Shown here piece after piece: positions 1 to 7,069 of a stretch of 17,809 bases of DNA. The position numbers were made by a program, and so were the translations under genes. Position 1 is the first letter of the stretch. The number at the start of each line of letters is the position of its first letter. The notes below the pieces were generated by a model that ran no database searches, was not told the origin of the DNA, and worked only from the letters and a program-made list of their open reading frames with translations. Source of the DNA: FEN-680 sp036781505 (GTDB taxonomy: Bacteria; Actinomycetota; Geothermincolia; Fen-727; Anoxymicrobiaceae); the NCBI GenBank assembly GCA_036781505.1, contig DAIQAV010000026.1:1-17809 (forward strand). The letters are read 5' to 3'.

Positions 1-1449
1 CTTGTCCATCGTGCGCCAGCGGTCGGCGAAGTACATCGGGCGCTCGGCGACCACCGGGACCTTGTTGGTCGAGACGACCTTCATGCTGACGTCGCCGCTG
101 TTGTCGTCGCGCCTGCCGATGCCGAGGCTGCCATCGTGGACGGGTATGGTAACCCGGCTGTGCACGCCGATCTCGATGCCGTTCTTCGCCTCGGTCTGGT
201 TGTCGCCGCGGAAGTAGGTGACGTCGACCTTCGCGGCCGCCTCGCCCGGGTTGGCTAGACACAGGTAGGTGTCGAAGCCCTGCCGGGTGCACCCTTCGGC
301 GAAGTACCACTGCTCCGCCGGCTCGGGGGCGCCCACCACCGCGGTGCCGCCGGTCCAGAACGGACGGTAGGTGAAGTAGCTGGTGCGCTCGGCGACCACC
401 GGCTGGAGCGAGCTGACCTTGAGGCTGAAGTCGCCGCTGGAGTCGTTGTGCCTCCCGATGCCGAGGTTGTCATCGTGCGCCGCGACCGTGAACCTGCTGC
501 CGGCCTTGACGGCGATTCCCTTACGCTCGATGGACTTGCCGTCGCCGCAGAAGTAGTTCAGATCGACGGTGGCGTCGCGCTTGCCCGGGTTGGCGATGCA
601 GACGTAGGTGTCGAAGCCCGAGCGCGTGGTGCCCTCTGCGAAGTACCAGTCCTTCTCGGGTGCGGCCGCACCGACCACATCGTGGCCGCCGCTAACAGAC
701 CCGGCGTAGTTGAAGTAGGTGGCGCGCTCCGCGACCACGGGCGTGTCCTTGGCGGTACTGATCTTGAAGCTGAAGTCGCCGCTCGAGTCGTCGTGGCGGC
801 CGATCCCCAGGTTGTTGTCGTGGGCCGCGATGGTGAAGCGGCTGCGCGGTTTGACCTCGATCGCTTTCCTGGAGACGGTCTGCCCGCTCACCAGGTAGTA
901 ATCGAGGTCGACCATGGCCGTCGCATCGCCGGGGTTCTGCACGCAGATGTAGGTGTCGAAGCCGCTGCGGGTGGTTCCCTCCGCGAAGTACCAGTCGCTC
1001 TGTGGCGCCGTGGCGCCCATCACGTCGTGGCCGCCGGTCCAGGCGCCCTGGTAGGTGAAGTACATCGGGCGCTCGGCTATGAGAGATTGCTCGCTCGAGA
1101 CCTTGATCGAGACGTCGCTCTCGGCGGGGACCTCCGTCATGACGTTGACGGTGGTGCGGCTCGACGGAGCCAGCTCGTAGCTGCGCTTGACCGTCTCGCC
1201 CGTGCCCAGCATGTACTCGAAGTCCGCCCTCGCCGGACCGCTCGATGGGTTGAGCAGGCAGACGTACTCGGCGAAGCCCGACCGGGTCGTGCCTTCGGCG
1301 AAGTACCATGTTTTCGCCGGCCCGCCGGCCCTGCCAAGCGTGTCCGAGCCCCCGTTGGGCGCGGCGTGCGCCAGTGCCGGCGTGATCACCAGCATCAAGA
1401 GGACGGCCAACGGCAGGGCTACGATTTTTTTCGTGCGGATTTTTCCCAC
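1..1449 (-). CDS. Secreted repeat-domain surface protein, DUF5719-like (C-terminus cut by window edge)
   Basis: This open frame runs from GTG at 1449 to the left edge without a stop (483 codons), so the C-terminus is missing. The N-terminus is basic, then hydrophobic, then ends in an Ala-rich cleavage-like site (residues 2-31, VGKIRTKKIVALPLAVLLML onward), a typical signal peptide. Four tandem domains follow, each opening with W-Y-F-A-E-G-[TC]-T-R, at residues 48, 153, 268 and 381, so periods are 105, 115 and 113 aa. Shared motifs inside each unit are GF[AD][ET]Y-[VIL]C-L/I/V-x-NP, R-[FTV]T[IV], SGD[FV]S[FLM]K and VAERxxYF. The pattern matches actinobacterial secreted proteins annotated as DUF5719 or unnamed 'WYFAEGTT' proteins. 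Function is unknown; an extracellular or cell-wall role is inferred. A ribosome site (AAAGGACAG) precedes the GTG, and a -10-like TAAAAT lies at 1491-1486. It diverges from the carotenoid gene. Confidence 0.85.
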   Translation of the reverse strand, partial: MGKIRTKKIVALPLAVLLMLVITPALAHAAPNGGSDTLGRAGGPAKTWYFAEGTTRSGFAEYVCLLNPSSGPARADFEYMLGTGETVKRSYELAPSSRTTVNVMTEVPAESDVSIKVSSEQSLIAERPMYFTYQGAWTGGHDVMGATAPQSDWYFAEGTTRSGFDTYICVQNPGDATAMVDLDYYLVSGQTVSRKAIEVKPRSRFTIAAHDNNLGIGRHDDSSGDFSFKISTAKDTPVVAERATYFNYAGSVSGGHDVVGAAAPEKDWYFAEGTTRSGFDTYVCIANPGKRDATVDLNYFCGDGKSIERKGIAVKAGSRFTVAAHDDNLGIGRHNDSSGDFSLKVSSLQPVVAERTSYFTYRPFWTGGTAVVGAPEPAEQWYFAEGCTRQGFDTYLCLANPGEAAAKVDVTYFRGDNQTEAKNGIEIGVHSRVTIPVHDGSLGIGRRDDNSGDVSMKVVSTNKVPVVAERPMYFADRWRTMDK

Positions 1450-1549
1450 CTGTCCTTTGTGGCGCGGTTGTTGCGGCTCCGCGGTATTTTATCCTATTTC
1501 CGAGGTTTCCGCGCGTTGCTTCGCTTCGCAGCGTGCGAAATGGGGGTCT

Positions 1550-1580
1550 TTCAAGAATAGTGTCAGACCACTTTCTTGAA
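1550..1580. repeat. REP-like intergenic palindrome, TTCAAGAA arms
   Basis: Outer arms TTCAAGAA (1550-1557) and TTCTTGAA (1573-1580) are perfect inverted copies around an imperfectly palindromic core, AGTGTCAGACCACT. It lies in the divergent promoter gap between the surface-protein gene and the carotenoid gene. The same outer arms recur at 8354-8384 around a different core. Confidence 0.7.
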
Positions 1581-1621
1581 TTGCTCTGATAGAATTCGCC
1601 TGGGTGGAGAAAGGAGGGGCT

Positions 1622-2546
1622 TTGGAGGAGAGCAAGCTTCCGGAGGAGGGCGCCGCCAGGCGCAGGCCGATTGTCGAGGCGTGGAAGGAGTCCAGCAGGC
1701 CTCAGCGGGCGATGGTCGCGCTGATCCTGTTCTTCTATTTCCTCACCGCGGTGACGCACCTGGTAAGCTGGGGGATGCACAAGGCCTCGCTGCGCCCGGA
1801 CGCGGTCGCGGCCGCGATGCTCTCGATGCTCGCGATCTGCATCTGGCACTCGTGGATCGTGAAAGGTCGCCGGCAGACCATCGCGTTCTTCCTCATCGCC
1901 TGGGTGGTCTCGTGGTTCTGCGAGTTCATCGGCGACAACTACGGCTGGTTCTTCGGCAAGTACAAGTACACCGGGACGCTGGGCCCGCGCGTGGGCGGAG
2001 TCCCGATCCTCATCATCGTCACCTGGTCGGTCATCATATACGCGGCCTTCATGCTCATCGACTGGCTCATCGGGCTCCGGGGGGTGCGCAAGGGCAACTC
2101 CTGGTGGGGCAAGGGCCTGTGGGCGGTGCTGATAGCGGCCGCGACGGCGACGCTGGTGTGCGCCTGGGACATGATGGTAGACCCGGACCGCGGTGCACAA
2201 GCAGCCATGGTGGTGGTGGCAGGGCGGCCCCTACCTCAAGGAGCTGGGTGTCTGGAAGGGCTCGGGCGGCGTGCCCATCGGCAACTTCGTGGGCTGGTGG
2301 CTGGCGCCGTTCTTCATAATCCTCATCTTCTACCTGGTATTCCAGAACAGGAACCTCATCTCGGAGAAGCTCGTCAGCGTAGTGCCCTGGCTGGTGTACG
2401 CCTACCTCTACTTCACAGTCGTCTTCGTCTGCCTGGAGATGAACTGGTTCGAGAACGGCATGAACCAGGTGGCGCTGATAGGGACGTTCACGATGATGCC
2501 GGTGATCCTGATCGCGGCGGTGAAGGCGGCCAAAGACTACTCATGA
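1622..2546 (+). CDS. Carotenoid biosynthesis membrane protein, CruF-like (frameshifted near 2190)
   Basis: The two halves together look like the CruF/DUF422 family of multi-pass membrane proteins in carotenoid biosynthesis (C-1',2' hydratase or related end-group enzymes). Family features visible are the FCEFIGDNYGWFFGKYKYTG and LGPRVGGVPILIIVTW blocks, AWDMMVDP before the break, and WWWWQGGPY with GGVPIGNFVGWW after it. Several hydrophobic spans are seen in both halves. The first frame runs from 1622 to about 2190; the second resumes at 2193 and stops at 2544-2546. One extra base in the CGCGGTGC stretch would join them as ...MMVDPDR-VHKQPWWWW..., giving about 306 aa. The chosen start is TTG 1622, behind AAGGAGGGG at 1611-1619; GTG 1604 in the same frame is an alternative. 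No other carotenoid gene is seen nearby. It could be a decayed gene, a sequencing indel or a real frameshift site. Confidence 0.78.
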
Positions 2547-2551
2547 AAAAT

Positions 2552-2640
2552 ATGTACCAGGTACTTTTCATGGGTTTTCTTTACATCGGTTGATGACTTC
2601 TCGAGCATGAAAAAAATGGCGGGAAAAGTACCTGGTACAT
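2552..2640. terminator. Long inverted repeat between convergent genes, likely bidirectional terminator
   Basis: The left arm ATGTACCAGGTACTTTTC (2552-2569) is an exact inverted copy of the right arm GAAAAGTACCTGGTACAT (2623-2640), with a 53-nt loop. Each arm also holds its own small palindrome, GTACCAGGTAC. T-runs follow on both strands (2640-2645 on plus; the A-run at 2546-2550 on minus). The element fills the gap between the carotenoid gene stop at 2546 and the convergent permease stop at 2648, so two-way termination is plausible. The GTACCTGGTAC core recurs at 13713-13723, marking it as part of a dispersed family. Confidence 0.75.
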
Positions 2641-2647
2641 TTTTTCG

Positions 2648-3847
2648 TTACCGGTTGAGGATGTCGTCCAGGATCGGGCGCCTGGTTCCGATGAGCGCCG
2701 GTATCAGCCCCGAGAGCATCCCCACCGCGACGACGGTGAACGCCCTGAACAGGTAGTCCCAGGGAATGATGGAGAGCGACACGTCCCCTATCGGGATCTT
2801 GAACGGGAACGCCTTGAAGTACGGGAAGATGATGGCGAAGTACAGCACCGTCCCCATCGCCACCCCGAGGAACGAGTAGACCGCCGCCTGCAGCACGTAG
2901 GTCATCACCACCAGCGGGCTCCTCACTCCGATCGCGCGCAGGATGCCCACCTCCTGCCTGCGGTGAGTCACGTCCACGTAGATGATGATGAAAATAGTGA
3001 CCGCCGCGATGAAGAAGCCCACCACAGTCATCAGCGCGTTGATGGTCACGAAACTGCTGGTGATCTCGCGGACCGAGCCGGCGAGCTGCTGCCAGGTCCG
3101 CAGGTTCCCCGTGACCCCGGCCGCCTTCATCTCGGCAACCAGCTTGTCCTCGTTCCCGCGGTGGTCGGCACGCACGACCACATCCGTCGCCTTGCCCTGC
3201 AGGGCGGGGGCTATCTGGTTGAGCGCCGCGTTGGTCACGAACGCCCTGTCGTCGGTCCCGTTGAACTTGGTCTTGAATACACCCCTGACGACAAACGGGT
3301 GGGACGTACTGTCCGTGATGACGTTGACCGTGTCGCCGACCTTGATCCCGTTCGGCGCGAAGTCAGTGTCGTTTTCCTTCTTGCCGGCGATAGAGTCGCC
3401 CAGGATGATGCCGTTGGTGTCACCAGGCTTCAGGTAAGAGCCGGCGGTCATCTTCTGCGAGACGGTGGTGGCCTTCTCCTGGGTGGTGGGGTCGATCGCC
3501 GTGACGTCGAAGTTGCCGCGCGTCCCTCCGAACTCGATCGAGCCCGGCAGCAGCGTCTCGGCGGCGGCAGCCTGCACCCCCGGCACTTTGTCTACCGCCT
3601 TCACCACCGCCGCGGGGTTGTCGATGAAGTCCGAGCCCTTGGCCGGCGTGATCATAACATTGCCGGTCCTGGTGTTGATGAGCTGGCTCTGGTTGCTCTC
3701 GACCACGCCGCTGAACAGCGAGTTGATGAAGAGCAGGTTGATGAAGGCGATCGCCATCAGGAAGACGATGAGAGCGAGCGTCCCCTTGTTGCTGTGCCGC
3801 ACGTGCCGCACGATGAGGAAGAACGGGATGCGCTTGCTGGTCTTCAT
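2648..3847 (-). CDS. ABC transporter permease, FtsX/MacB-type
   Basis: A 399-aa membrane protein with the FtsX/MacB topology. One membrane span lies near the N-terminus (about residues 24-48), followed by a large extracytoplasmic MacB-like periplasmic-core region (about 50-265), then three spans (about 271-293, 312-342 and 366-388). The cytoplasmic motif THRRQEVGILRAIGVRS (about 294-310), typical of this family, follows the second span. Such permeases use a mechanotransmission cycle rather than classic import and move lipoproteins, peptides or drugs, or signal across the membrane. The start codon overlaps the end of the upstream ATPase by 4 nt, so the two are translationally coupled subunits of one transporter. 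No adaptor (MacA-like) gene is next to it. The substrate cannot be read from sequence. Confidence 0.92.
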   Translation of the reverse strand: MKTSKRIPFFLIVRHVRHSNKGTLALIVFLMAIAFINLLFINSLFSGVVESNQSQLINTRTGNVMITPAKGSDFIDNPAAVVKAVDKVPGVQAAAAETLLPGSIEFGGTRGNFDVTAIDPTTQEKATTVSQKMTAGSYLKPGDTNGIILGDSIAGKKENDTDFAPNGIKVGDTVNVITDSTSHPFVVRGVFKTKFNGTDDRAFVTNAALNQIAPALQGKATDVVVRADHRGNEDKLVAEMKAAGVTGNLRTWQQLAGSVREITSSFVTINALMTVVGFFIAAVTIFIIIYVDVTHRRQEVGILRAIGVRSPLVVMTYVLQAAVYSFLGVAMGTVLYFAIIFPYFKAFPFKIPIGDVSLSIIPWDYLFRAFTVVAVGMLSGLIPALIGTRRPILDDILNR

Positions 3848-4554
3848 ACGTGATTTTCCTCGTAGCTGATCTTGCCGTCCGAGAGGGTGATTATCCGGTT
3901 GCCGTAGATGGTCTCCTCGTGCTCGTGGGTCACCATCACGATGGTGTGCTTCTCCTCCTTGTTGAGGCGGTCGAAGACCAGCAGCACGTCCTGCGCCGAC
4001 TCCAGGTCGAGGTTGGCGGTCGGCTCGTCCGCGAATAACACGTCCGGCTCGTTCATGAGCGAGCGGGCGATGGCGACCTTCTGCTGCTCGCCGCCCGAGA
4101 GCTGGCTGGGCAGGTGCGTGGTCTGCTCCTGGAGGCCGACCTGCGCGAGCATCTCGCGCGCCTTCTCACGGCAGACCTCCGTCTTCTCGATCATCATCGT
4201 GGGGAGCATCACGTTCTCGAGCGCGGTGAGCTCGGCGATCAGCGCGAACTCCTGGAAGATGTAGCCGAGGTCGCGCAGCCTGATCTCCGAGCGATCTTTC
4301 TCTCGCATCCCCGTGACCTCTTTGCCCGAGAGGTAGATGTGGCCGTCGTCGGGGGAGTCGAGGAGCCCCAACTGGTGCATCAGGGTGGACTTGCCCGAGC
4401 CGTTGCGCCCGGTGACGATGAGGAAGTCGCCTTTCTTGACGGTGAGAGACATGCCCCGGAGAGCCTTCACGCTCACCTCTCCGAGGTGGTAGGTCTTATG
4501 TATATCATCGACCAGGATTACGTCATCCGGCCCGGGTAATATTTCGCCTGCCAT
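3844..4554 (-). CDS. ABC transporter ATP-binding protein, MacB/LolD-type
   Basis: A complete 236-aa nucleotide-binding subunit. Walker A GRNGSGKST is at residues 49-57, the Q-loop Gln at 101 (YIFQEF), signature LSGGEQQ at 152-158, Walker B DVLFADEP at 171-178 and the switch His at 210 (VTHEHE). The ADEPTANLD and YIFQxFxLI wording is typical of the LolD/MacB/FtsE group that pairs with FtsX-type permeases. It powers the permease encoded just downstream, which overlaps it by 4 nt. ATG 4554 is the first start after an in-frame stop. The only Shine-Dalgarno-like bases (TAGGAC) touch the start codon, so initiation looks weak or unusual. All catalytic motifs are intact. Confidence 0.95.
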   Translation of the reverse strand: MAGEILPGPDDVILVDDIHKTYHLGEVSVKALRGMSLTVKKGDFLIVTGRNGSGKSTLMHQLGLLDSPDDGHIYLSGKEVTGMREKDRSEIRLRDLGYIFQEFALIAELTALENVMLPTMMIEKTEVCREKAREMLAQVGLQEQTTHLPSQLSGGEQQKVAIARSLMNEPDVLFADEPTANLDLESAQDVLLVFDRLNKEEKHTIVMVTHEHEETIYGNRIITLSDGKISYEENHV

Positions 4555-4665
4555 GTCCTACATTTTCGCCGTTCGCGTCACAAATCCAGTCTACTCCGCT
4601 CGGAAATCTGTCTGTATGACGTACCTCAAGGCTCGACCGGTTCTCCTGCTCGCGCGGGCGGCGGC

Positions 4666-5451
4666 CTACATCCCCTTGAACTCGGGCGGCCGCTTCTCCA
4701 TGAACGACGTCACGCCTTCGACCACGTCCTGTGTTGCAACCGCGATGCCCTGTAGCGAGCCCTCGCGGTCCAGCGCGGTCAGCAGGTCCGAATCGAACGA
4801 CTTGTTGAGCATGCTCTTCATCATGCCGATTGCCCGGGTCGGTCCGTTCGCCAGGTGCTCGGCCATCGCCATCGCCTCTTCCATCAGCTTCTCGTGCGGG
4901 ACCACGCGGTTGACCAGGTGGAGCTCGAGCGCTTCCTGTGCGCTTATGTCCTCGCCGAAGAACATGAGCTCCTTGGCCTTGGCGAGCCCCACGGTCCGGG
5001 GGATGAAGTAGGTGCCACCAGCGTCGGCGATGAGCCCGCGGCGCACGAACACCTGGATGAACTTGGCCTGCTCGGAGGCGACCAGCAGGTCGCAGGCGAA
5101 CGCCAGGTTGCAGCCGGCGCCGGCCGCGGTCCCGTTGATCGCGCCGATGATGGGCTTCTCCAGAAGCCACATCGCGCTGACCATCTTGGAGTACGCGAAG
5201 CAGGTGATCCTCATTCCCAGCGGGGTGAAGGCGTCCTCGCGCCCGCCTCCGCCGGTCAGGTCGGCACCGGTGGAGAAGCCGTCTCCCGCTCCGGTGAGGA
5301 CCACGGCGCGGGTGGAGTCGTCAAACTGCAGTTTCTCGATGGTGTCACCAAGCGACTCGACCAGTGCGAAGCTCAGGGCGTTCTTCTTATGGGGCCTGTT
5401 CAGTGTGAGTATTGTGACGCTGCCCTTCTTTTCGATTATGAGCTCTTCCAT
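4666..5451 (-). CDS. Enoyl-CoA hydratase/isomerase family protein, PaaG-like
   Basis: A 261-aa crotonase-fold enzyme acting on acyl-CoA thioesters in the cytoplasm. Oxyanion-hole segments are GAGDGFSTGADL (about residues 54-65) and INGTAAGAGCNLAFACD (about 105-121). The two glutamates of classical enoyl-CoA hydratase are absent: the first position is Asn115 (GCNLA) and the second is Phe135 (FIQVFVRRG). Instead it keeps Asp143 in IADAGGTYFIPR, the pattern of PaaG-type isomerases and some other members whose single acid sits there. It is therefore more likely an isomerase-like enzyme than a standard hydratase; the exact substrate is unknown. ATG 5451 was chosen because AAGGA sits 8 nt upstream and homology begins there; the frame is open farther upstream but without family similarity. 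It is divergent from the DUF2889-like gene. Confidence 0.9.
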   Translation of the reverse strand: MEELIIEKKGSVTILTLNRPHKKNALSFALVESLGDTIEKLQFDDSTRAVVLTGAGDGFSTGADLTGGGGREDAFTPLGMRITCFAYSKMVSAMWLLEKPIIGAINGTAAGAGCNLAFACDLLVASEQAKFIQVFVRRGLIADAGGTYFIPRTVGLAKAKELMFFGEDISAQEALELHLVNRVVPHEKLMEEAMAMAEHLANGPTRAIGMMKSMLNKSFDSDLLTALDREGSLQGIAVATQDVVEGVTSFMEKRPPEFKGM

Positions 5452-5625
5452 GACGTGTTCCTTTCCCGCGCCTCGGTTCAGCTGACCCAGAAAGGATAAC
5501 CTTTGGCCGCGCGCCGGACAAACGCCGCCGGGGCACGCGCGCGTTGCGGGGCCGGCCCGGCGCCGGTGGCGCGCCCATCTGTTAGAATGTCGAGCCAGGT
5601 AGACCGAACTGGAGGGTGTGAGCGT

Positions 5626-6126
5626 ATGTCTTTGTTCGACAGGAAGATCACCGTGGATATCGTGGAGGAGGGCGACCGCTTGCGCCTGCGCGGCAGGCTC
5701 GAGGATACGCGCTCCGGTGTCGCGCTCCATCACATCGAGGTGGAAATGCTCATGCCCGTCTGGAGCGGCGAGATAGAAGAGATCTCCGGCGCGATGCCCA
5801 ACCACCCGCTGGAGGAATGTGTAGAGAGCCTCGAGAGCCTGAAGGAGCTGCTCGCCCAGAGGATCGTGCCCGGCTTCAGCGAGGTCGTGAAGTCGAAGGT
5901 CGGTGGAGCGGCCGGCTGCACGCACATGGCTTCACTGATTATGAACATGGGGAACGCCAGCGTGCAGGGAAGGGGCGCGTACCTCCGGACTCACATGACG
6001 GGGCAGCAGGAGAGCGAGGCGATGAAATCCTACGCCGACGAGCTCAACCTGCTGGACAGTTGCGTCTGCTGGCGGGAAGACGGCCCGCTGATTCGGCGCT
6101 GGCGCAACCAACTGGGCCAGCCGTAG
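5626..6126 (+). CDS. DUF2889-like protein
   Basis: A 166-aa soluble protein resembling the DUF2889 family. Visible family-like features are an N-terminal beta-rich half (residues 8-50), the AMPNHPLEECVESLESLKELL segment (about 56-76) and GGAAGCTHMASLI (about 93-105) with the characteristic Gly-Cys-Thr-His. No signal peptide or membrane span is seen. The family has no settled biochemical role that I know of; members are often found near acyl-CoA metabolism genes, and here it sits between two crotonase-family genes, which supports a link with acyl-CoA substrates by context only. ATG 5626 is preceded by GGAGGG at 5611-5616 with 9-nt spacing; the frame is open upstream but with no family similarity. 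A -10-like TAGAAT at 5583-5588 lacks a good -35. Confidence 0.75.
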   Translation: MSLFDRKITVDIVEEGDRLRLRGRLEDTRSGVALHHIEVEMLMPVWSGEIEEISGAMPNHPLEECVESLESLKELLAQRIVPGFSEVVKSKVGGAAGCTHMASLIMNMGNASVQGRGAYLRTHMTGQQESEAMKSYADELNLLDSCVCWREDGPLIRRWRNQLGQP

Positions 6127-6136
6127 CTGATCGCGC

Positions 6137-6159
6137 CGTAACGCCGGCGTCCCGCCGGC
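6137..6159. repeat. Dispersed GC hairpin repeat, copy 1
   Basis: GCCGGCG (6143-6149) and CGCCGGC (6153-6159) form a perfect 7-bp stem with a 3-nt loop, preceded by CGTAAC. The inverse complement of 15017-15039 is the same 23-nt sequence with a single change in the loop. It lies between convergent genes and may help end transcription, but no T-run follows. Confidence 0.7.
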
Positions 6160-6198
6160 TTCGCACAGTTGGTGACCACTCTGATCGGGTTGAGGCGC

Positions 6199-7002
6199 CT
6201 ACTCCCCTTTGAACCGCGGCGAACGTTTGTCGAGGAACGCCTTCAATCCTTCGCTCGCGTCCGCGCTCCTCAAGGCCTTGCTTGTCATCTCGTTCATCGC
6301 GGCGCGCTCCGGCGCATCCGCCCCAGTGGCTCCCTCCCTGGCGATCGCCCGCAGCGCGCTCTTGTGGCCCTTCATAGACAGCGGGGCAAGCGAGGCGATG
6401 TCGCGAGCGAGCTCCATGGTGAAGCCCTCCAGCTCCTCGCCGCAGACGAAGTCGAGCATCCCCATCGCGGACAGCTCCTCGGTCTCGAAATACCTGGCGG
6501 TGTAGAAGAGCTTGCGCGCGGTGGCCAGCCCGTAGGTCGCGACGAACCTTTCGATGCCCTCGGGCGGGTAGACTATCCCGAGCTTCGCGGGCGGCATGCC
6601 CATCAGCACCTGGCCGCACCCGATGCGCAGGTCGCAGGCCGTGACCAGCTCGCAGCCGGCTCCCGCGGCGTACCCTCTGACCATCGCGATCACTGGGTAG
6701 GGAAACTCTTCGATGGATGCGATGGCGAGACGTAGAGGCCCCCCGGGGCCGATCAGCCGCTGGTTCTCCTCGGGGGTCGAGGCGGCCATGGCGTTCAGGT
6801 CCATCCCCACCGAGAACGCGTGCTCACCCGTCCCGCGGATGACCGCGCAGCGGGCCCCGCCCTCCTCGGCCAGCCTGTCGAGCTCGATCGCAAGCAGGCC
6901 CAGCAGGGACGCGGTAAGGGCGTTCCGCCGCTCGGGACGGTTCAGTGTCAGTACCGCAAACCCGGCTCTCTCTTCCACCATCAGCTCGGGGCTCTCGACC
7001 AC
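6199..7002 (-). CDS. Enoyl-CoA hydratase/isomerase family protein
   Basis: A 267-aa crotonase-fold protein, clearly different from the PaaG-like one at 5451-4666. It has HAFSVGMDLNAM (about residues 61-72) and VRGYAAGAGCELVTACDLRIG (about 108-128), the two oxyanion-hole segments. The first catalytic Glu is present (Glu118, GCELV). At the second catalytic position there is Pro138 (MPPAKLG), with another acid, Glu148, a little downstream in YPPEGIERF. This suggests an activity other than standard enoyl-CoA hydration, such as an isomerase or a decarboxylase-like crotonase; the substrate is unknown. GTG 7002 is preferred because GGGGGGAGGA lies directly upstream (short spacing) and family similarity starts soon after. 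ATG 7044 is a longer in-frame option without a ribosome site. It follows the dehydrogenase-like gene by 67 nt on the same strand. Confidence 0.88.
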   Translation of the reverse strand: MVESPELMVEERAGFAVLTLNRPERRNALTASLLGLLAIELDRLAEEGGARCAVIRGTGEHAFSVGMDLNAMAASTPEENQRLIGPGGPLRLAIASIEEFPYPVIAMVRGYAAGAGCELVTACDLRIGCGQVLMGMPPAKLGIVYPPEGIERFVATYGLATARKLFYTARYFETEELSAMGMLDFVCGEELEGFTMELARDIASLAPLSMKGHKSALRAIAREGATGADAPERAAMNEMTSKALRSADASEGLKAFLDKRSPRFKGE

Positions 7003-7069
7003 GGCTCCTCCCCCCTCGATACGGACCATCTTATGATAGCGCATCGGTGCAAGGCGCTCGGCGAGGAGC

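Noticed and set aside
448..1560. Long plus-strand open frame opposite the surface-protein gene
   Set aside because: It is antisense to a frame with a signal peptide and four recognisable repeats; its own protein is low-complexity Arg/Val/Ala/Asp-rich, typical of shadow frames in GC-rich DNA.
3844..4554. LolCDE lipoprotein-release assignment for the ABC pair
   Set aside because: The pair has one FtsX-type permease and no second permease subunit; without an outer membrane marker the general MacB/LolD-type label is the most that is supported.
5452..5925. N-terminal extension of the PaaG-like frame upstream of ATG 5451
   Set aside because: The extension overlaps the DUF2889-like gene on the other strand, has no family similarity, and the ribosome site AAGGA supports ATG 5451.
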